NCBI GenBank assembly: GCA_937961665.1
Contig: CALGMO010000047.1
Span: forward strand, 1 to 45,641
DNA: 45,641 bases
Source of the DNA: an uncultured Fimbriimonadaceae bacterium
GTDB taxonomy: Bacteria > Armatimonadota > Fimbriimonadia > Fimbriimonadales > Fimbriimonadaceae
Direction of reading: 5' to 3'
The notes beneath the pieces are model-generated. The model saw nothing but the letters and a program-made list of their open reading frames with translations. It ran no database searches and was not told the DNA's origin. A program made the position numbers and the translations under genes. Below, piece after piece: positions 41,015-45,641 of the stretch (position 1 is the first letter of the stretch; every line of letters starts with the position of its first letter).

Positions 41015-42441
41015 CAGGGCGGCACGCGGTCCCACCGGGGCTGGCGCGCCAGGGAGAAGCTCCTCGAGTAGTCCGGCTCTCCGGCCGTCGGGATGTACTC
41101 GCCGGCCGCCGTGTCCAGGCGGTAGTCGCCCCGGATCTCCCCTCCGGCCACCTTGGCCACGGCCTCGAGCAGGCGCTCGACCTCCTCCTCCTCGTTGTAG
41201 AACCCGAACGAGGCCCGCACGGCCCCCGGCAGCCGGCTGCGGTCGTCGGACATCAGCGCGGCCACCATCTCCCGCTCGGTCTCCTCGCCCACCCGCAGAA
41301 GGGTCTTGACGTAGGGGTGCGCGCAGAAGCAGCCCGTCCGGACCCCGATGCCGTGCTCGTAGGCCAGGACGGCGGCCACCAGCGCGTGCGGCACGCCGTC
41401 GACGTTGAAGGGCACCACCGCCAGCCGGGTCTCGAAGTCGTCGGGATCGTCCTTGCCGTAAACGGTGACTCGCGGAATGCGCCTCAGGCCGCGGAGCAGG
41501 CGCGAGGCGAGGCGGTTCTCGGCCTCCTCGATCGCGCCGAAGCCGACCTCGCGGTAGAAGGCGATCGCTTCGGCGAGGGCGACGGCTCCGACCACGTTCG
41601 GGCTGCCGGCCTCGTCGACCTCCGGGGTGTCGGCCCAGCCGACGTGGTCGTGGGTCACCACGCGCACCGTCCCGCCGCCAGGGTGGTCGGGTCCCCGGTC
41701 TTCGTCCAGGGCGTCGCGCCGGGCGACCAGCACGCCCGTGCCGAACGGCGCGTACATCTTGTGGGCGGAGTAGACGACGAAGTCGATCCGCTCGGGGTCG
41801 TCGGGAGCCAGCATGTCGATCGGGCGGTGCGGGGCCAGCTGGGCGGCGTCCAGGAGGAACCACGCGCCGGCCTCGTGGGCCCATCGCGCCAGGGTTCGGA
41901 TCGGGTTCAGGTTGCCGGTGACGTTGCTCGCTCCGGTTGCGGCGACCAGGGCGAGGCGGCCGGCGTGCTCGGCGATCATCCGGCGGGCGGCCTCCAGGTC
42001 CAGCGTGCCGTCTTCGGGCCGGACGGGCAGGAAGCCGGTCGCGCAGCGGCGTCTCCAGGGGAGGTCGTTGGAGTGGTGCTCCATGCCGGTCGTCAGGACG
42101 AGCGCGCCGGGGCGGATGCGGAGCCGGTGGGCGAGCTTGTTGACGGCCTCGGTGGTGTTCTTGACGAACACGACGACGTGGGCCTCGGGGTGCGCGCCGA
42201 CGAACTCGCCGGCGGCGTCGCGGGCGCGGTCGTAGGCGATCGTGGAGAGGCGCGACTTGTAGCCGGAGCCCCGGTGCACCGAGCTGTACCAGGGCAGGAA
42301 CTCGGAGACCCTCTCCCAGACCCTTCGGAGGCACGGGGTCGAGGCGGCGTTGTCGAAGTTGGCGTACGGAACCGTCCCTCCGCCGAGAAGGGGAACGGGG
42401 GCGTCGGCGCCCAGGACCTCGCACCGGAGCGGGTTGGCCAT
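41011..42441 (-). CDS. SufS-like cysteine desulfurase / selenocysteine lyase family PLP enzyme
   Basis: 476 residues. PLP-binding Lys228 is in VVYSAHKMYAPFG, the catalytic Cys is 373 in RTGCFCAHPY (aligned to the SufS RxGHHCA Cys), and KNTTEAVNKLAH, MEHHSNDLPW, GASNVTGN and DAAQLAPHRPIDM are family motifs. Class V aminotransferases of this type remove sulfur from cysteine. It is about 70 residues longer than SufS (about 406), with an extra N-terminal stretch and a C-terminal YSRSFSLARQPRW tail. No SufE or other Suf genes are nearby, so a different cysteine-handling role is possible. CACAAT ends 9 bases before the ATG on the minus strand. Confidence 0.86.
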   Translation of the reverse strand: MANPLRCEVLGADAPVPLLGGGTVPYANFDNAASTPCLRRVWERVSEFLPWYSSVHRGSGYKSRLSTIAYDRARDAAGEFVGAHPEAHVVVFVKNTTEAVNKLAHRLRIRPGALVLTTGMEHHSNDLPWRRRCATGFLPVRPEDGTLDLEAARRMIAEHAGRLALVAATGASNVTGNLNPIRTLARWAHEAGAWFLLDAAQLAPHRPIDMLAPDDPERIDFVVYSAHKMYAPFGTGVLVARRDALDEDRGPDHPGGGTVRVVTHDHVGWADTPEVDEAGSPNVVGAVALAEAIAFYREVGFGAIEEAENRLASRLLRGLRRIPRVTVYGKDDPDDFETRLAVVPFNVDGVPHALVAAVLAYEHGIGVRTGCFCAHPYVKTLLRVGEETEREMVAALMSDDRSRLPGAVRASFGFYNEEEEVERLLEAVAKVAGGEIRGDYRLDTAAGEYIPTAGEPDYSRSFSLARQPRWDRVPPC

Positions 42442-42518
42442 CTCGCGCGCATTGTGCCCGATGGCGGCCGCGCGGAGGGGTCTTGGCGGATCGGGGTTGC
42501 GCCGCAGGAACCAACTCG

Positions 42519-42527
42519 TGGTACAAT
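42519..42527 (+). promoter_or_regulatory. Extended minus-10 TGGTACAAT of the dnaK promoter
   Basis: TG-N-TACAAT with a possible minus-35 TTGCGC at 42497-42502 (19-base spacing). It also fits the GGTANNNT pattern. The HAIR operator begins 9 bases downstream. Confidence 0.65.
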
Positions 42528-42536
42528 GCGTTAGAA

Positions 42537-42555
42537 TTGAGTGCTATGGACTCAA
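42537..42555 (+). promoter_or_regulatory. HAIR operator (HspR-associated inverted repeat) upstream of dnaK
   Basis: TTGAGT-N7-ACTCAA matches the HAIR core (CTTGAGT-N7-ACTCAAG) in both arms and in the 7-base spacing; only the outermost bases differ. It sits just downstream of the predicted transcription start and is where HspR, a MerR-type repressor, would bind with DnaK as co-repressor. An overlapping perfect 8-bp repeat CTATGGAC (42544-42551) / GTCCATAG (42565-42572) could form an mRNA stem. Confidence 0.8.
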
Positions 42556-42587
42556 ATCTTCTATGTCCATAGCCATAATCAACCTAG

Positions 42588-44510
<1,923 letters not shown>

Positions 44511-44533
44511 CCTCGCGCCGCTTGGCGGCGACA

Positions 44534-44570
44534 GGGGGCGGGGCCGGTGGCCCCGCCCCCTCGTCGTTCC
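44534..44570 (+). terminator. 12-bp GC-rich terminator hairpin after dnaK
   Basis: GGGGGCGGGGCC (44534-44545) pairs perfectly with GGCCCCGCCCCC (44549-44560) across a 3-base loop, followed by TCGTCGTTCC. The stem is strong though the T-run is weak. Confidence 0.75.
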
Positions 44571-44853
44571 AGACTCCTCGCGCAGGCGAGGGGCGGGGTC
44601 GCGGAGCGGCAGGCGCGCCTGCGGCGATGAGAGGCGCGATCGGCCGCCGGTTCCTCCGAGCGTCGCCGCGTGGCGGGTCCGGAGCGGCGGACGTCGCAGC
44701 CCCCTTGGGGGGAGCGGGCCGGATGGGCGCAGGCGCGCCGGCCGGGTGGGAGCTCGCACGCCGGCCCGGCGTGGCCCTTGTTTCTGCCCGCGGTCCGCGG
44801 GGAGGGGATCCTCGCAGGGAACGGCGAATCCTTCCGCCGACCGGGCCGCTCTA
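44571..44853. other. Intergenic region without a supported gene
   Basis: Between the dnaK terminator and the peroxiredoxin promoter I see only GC-rich sequence. Local short inverted repeats such as CCTCGC-GCAG-GCGAGG near 44576 and the palindrome AGGCGCGCCT near 44612 are present. Reading frames across it have Arg/Gly/Pro-rich composition without family resemblance. Confidence 0.5.
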
Positions 44854-44870
44854 TTTAGACAGAATCTAAA
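44854..44870. promoter_or_regulatory. Inverted repeat TTTAGA-N5-TCTAAA, PerR/Irr/Fur-like operator
   Basis: A 17-base inverted repeat in an otherwise GC-rich region, directly before the minus-35 TTGGCC (44872-44877) of the peroxiredoxin promoter. Its layout resembles PerR-type boxes (TTAnAATnATTnTAA) and the Irr-type ICE box. Which regulator binds is inference. Confidence 0.6.
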
Positions 44871-44871
44871 G

Positions 44872-44901
44872 TTGGCCCAGTCGAAGGATTGGGGCCATAC
44901 T
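44872..44901 (+). promoter_or_regulatory. Peroxiredoxin promoter (TTGGCC-18-CATACT)
   Basis: Minus-35 TTGGCC (44872-44877) and minus-10 CATACT (44896-44901) with an 18-base spacer. This is one of the few promoters in the window with both hexamers readable. Confidence 0.6.
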
Positions 44902-44912
44902 GGATTCGAGGG

Positions 44913-44938
44913 TCCGCCGCGCGAGCGGCGGAAAGGAG
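44913..44938 (+). other. Leader hairpin with GCGA tetraloop next to the peroxiredoxin ribosome-binding site
   Basis: TCCGCCGC (44913-44920) and GCGGCGGA (44925-44932) form a perfect 8-bp stem with a GCGA (GNRA-type) loop. AAGGAG (44933-44938) starts immediately after, 8 bases from ATG 44947. It may stabilise the mRNA or keep the site open. Confidence 0.6.
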
Positions 44939-44946
44939 AACGACGC

Positions 44947-45636
44947 ATGCAGGAAGGAACGAATCGACTGCCCCTCATCGGCGAGCCCGCTCCGGCCTTC
45001 AAGGCCGAGACCACGCAGGGCCCCATCACGTTTCCCGACGACTTCCGCGGCAAGTGGGTCGTCTTCTTCAGCCACCCGGCCGACTTCACGCCGGTGTGCA
45101 CGACCGAGTTCATGACGTTCGCGGCGATGCAGCCGGAGTTCGAGAAGCTGAACTGCAAGCTGCTCGGCCTGTCCATCGACAGCACCTACAGCCACATCGC
45201 CTGGCTGCGCACGATCAAGGAGAAGATCGAGTTCAAGGGGATGAAGAACGTCGAGGTGACGTTCCCCGTCATCAGCGACCTGACGATGGAGGTCTCGAAG
45301 CTGTACGGGATGCTCCAGCCCTCGGCGAGCACGACCCAGGCGGTGCGGGCGGTGTTCCTCATCGACCCGACGGGCATCGTGCGCGCGATCCTGTACTACC
45401 CGCTGAGCAACGGGCGGAACATGGAGGAGATCAAGCGGCTGCTGATCGCGATGCAGACCAGCGACGCGCACAAGGTGGCCACTCCGGCCAACTGGCAGCC
45501 CGGCGACGACGTGATCGTTCCGCCGCCCGGCTCTTGCGGGCTGGCCAAGCAGAGGGTGGAGAAGCCGGAGACGGGCGCGAAGGTTCTGGACTGGTTCCTC
45601 ACCTTCAAGCCCGACCCCGCCCACCCCGCGAAGTGA
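44947..45636 (+). CDS. Peroxiredoxin (Prx6/archaeal-type, with an extra C-terminal Cys)
   Basis: 229 residues. The peroxidatic Cys51 is in FTPVCTTEF; the family segment HPADFTPVC, STYSHIAWLRTI, FPVISDLTMEVSKLYGM and VRAVFLIDPTGIVRAI follow. The 1-Cys Prx6-like C-terminal part (LLIAMQTSDAHKVATPANWQPGDDVIVPPP) is complete. Additional Cys70 and Cys197 (GSCGLAKQ) suggest resolving Cys chemistry as in thermophilic archaeal forms. It reduces H2O2 and organic hydroperoxides; trxB in this window is a plausible source of reducing power. The PerR-like box, promoter and leader hairpin upstream suggest peroxide-responsive control. Confidence 0.95.
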   Translation: MQEGTNRLPLIGEPAPAFKAETTQGPITFPDDFRGKWVVFFSHPADFTPVCTTEFMTFAAMQPEFEKLNCKLLGLSIDSTYSHIAWLRTIKEKIEFKGMKNVEVTFPVISDLTMEVSKLYGMLQPSASTTQAVRAVFLIDPTGIVRAILYYPLSNGRNMEEIKRLLIAMQTSDAHKVATPANWQPGDDVIVPPPGSCGLAKQRVEKPETGAKVLDWFLTFKPDPAHPAK

Positions 45637-45641
45637 CCCAC

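Noticed and set aside
44571-44946. ORFs in the dnaK-peroxiredoxin gap
   Set aside because: Arg/Gly/Pro-rich frames with no ribosome-binding site or family resemblance in a region of promoter and hairpins.

Overview
This is a GC-rich, densely packed bacterial chromosome segment. Best guess: a member of the Armatimonadota (Fimbriimonadia-like). That rests on the type IV pilin-like protein at 36044-36886, whose N-terminus runs straight from the prepilin motif into FPVFAQAK and then an SNVKQ / YAADYDD region typical of that phylum. A PEP-CTERM protein, a YjfB-like small protein, several secreted glycosidases and an unusually GC-rich codon usage fit this. The phylum call is inference; no 16S gene is present.

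Layout. (1) 1-4552, carbohydrate island: the decayed, frameshifted C-terminal half of a sulfatase, a GH4 NAD-dependent glycosidase, a YjfB-like peptide, a secreted GH26 mannanase-like enzyme and an SDR oxidoreductase. (2) 4745-5452, a PEP-CTERM surface protein. (3) 5614-12575, a housekeeping operon: hisN-like, ruvX, mltG, yqeG, gtrA, aroE, sua5, then metG. Most of its junctions are 4-base TTGA or GTGA stop/start overlaps. (4) 12583-15397, a GH140-like glycosidase, tRNA-Ser(CGA) and a type II NADH dehydrogenase. (5) 15387-30371, a large surface-polysaccharide locus. On the minus strand are the three UDP-L-FucNAc enzymes (FnlA, FnlB, FnlC) and a WbuB-type transferase. On the plus strand are a Wzz-like co-polymerase, flippase, acyltransferase and Wzy-like polymerase. 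WecC-like dehydrogenase and a second glycosyltransferase follow on minus, then a very large Ig-plus-SLBB exporter on plus. (6) 30489-35156, a secreted Met/Gly/Pro-rich protein, TatC and a MrfA-type helicase whose end overlaps tRNA-Cys on the other strand. (7) 35123-38892, minus strand: tRNA-Cys, a small ORF, tRNA-Ser(GGA), a lipoprotein, a pilin-like protein, a tandem GNAT, an unknown ORF and a DUF1844 protein. (8) 38988-45636: thioredoxin reductase, a secreted HEXXH protein, a SufS-like enzyme, DnaK under a HAIR (HspR-type) operator and a peroxiredoxin behind a PerR/Irr-like inverted repeat.

The most notable points are: the sulfatase pseudogene spread over two reading frames; a recurrent GGTANNNT minus-10 box, often only 6-10 bases before the start codon, suggesting widespread near-leaderless transcription; the Ig-SLBB fusion exporter with about seven SLBB repeats; the HAIR and PerR-like operators; and a self-complementary hairpin that would cover the ribosome-binding site of one possible tatC start. 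I see no CRISPR array, insertion sequence or phage genes.
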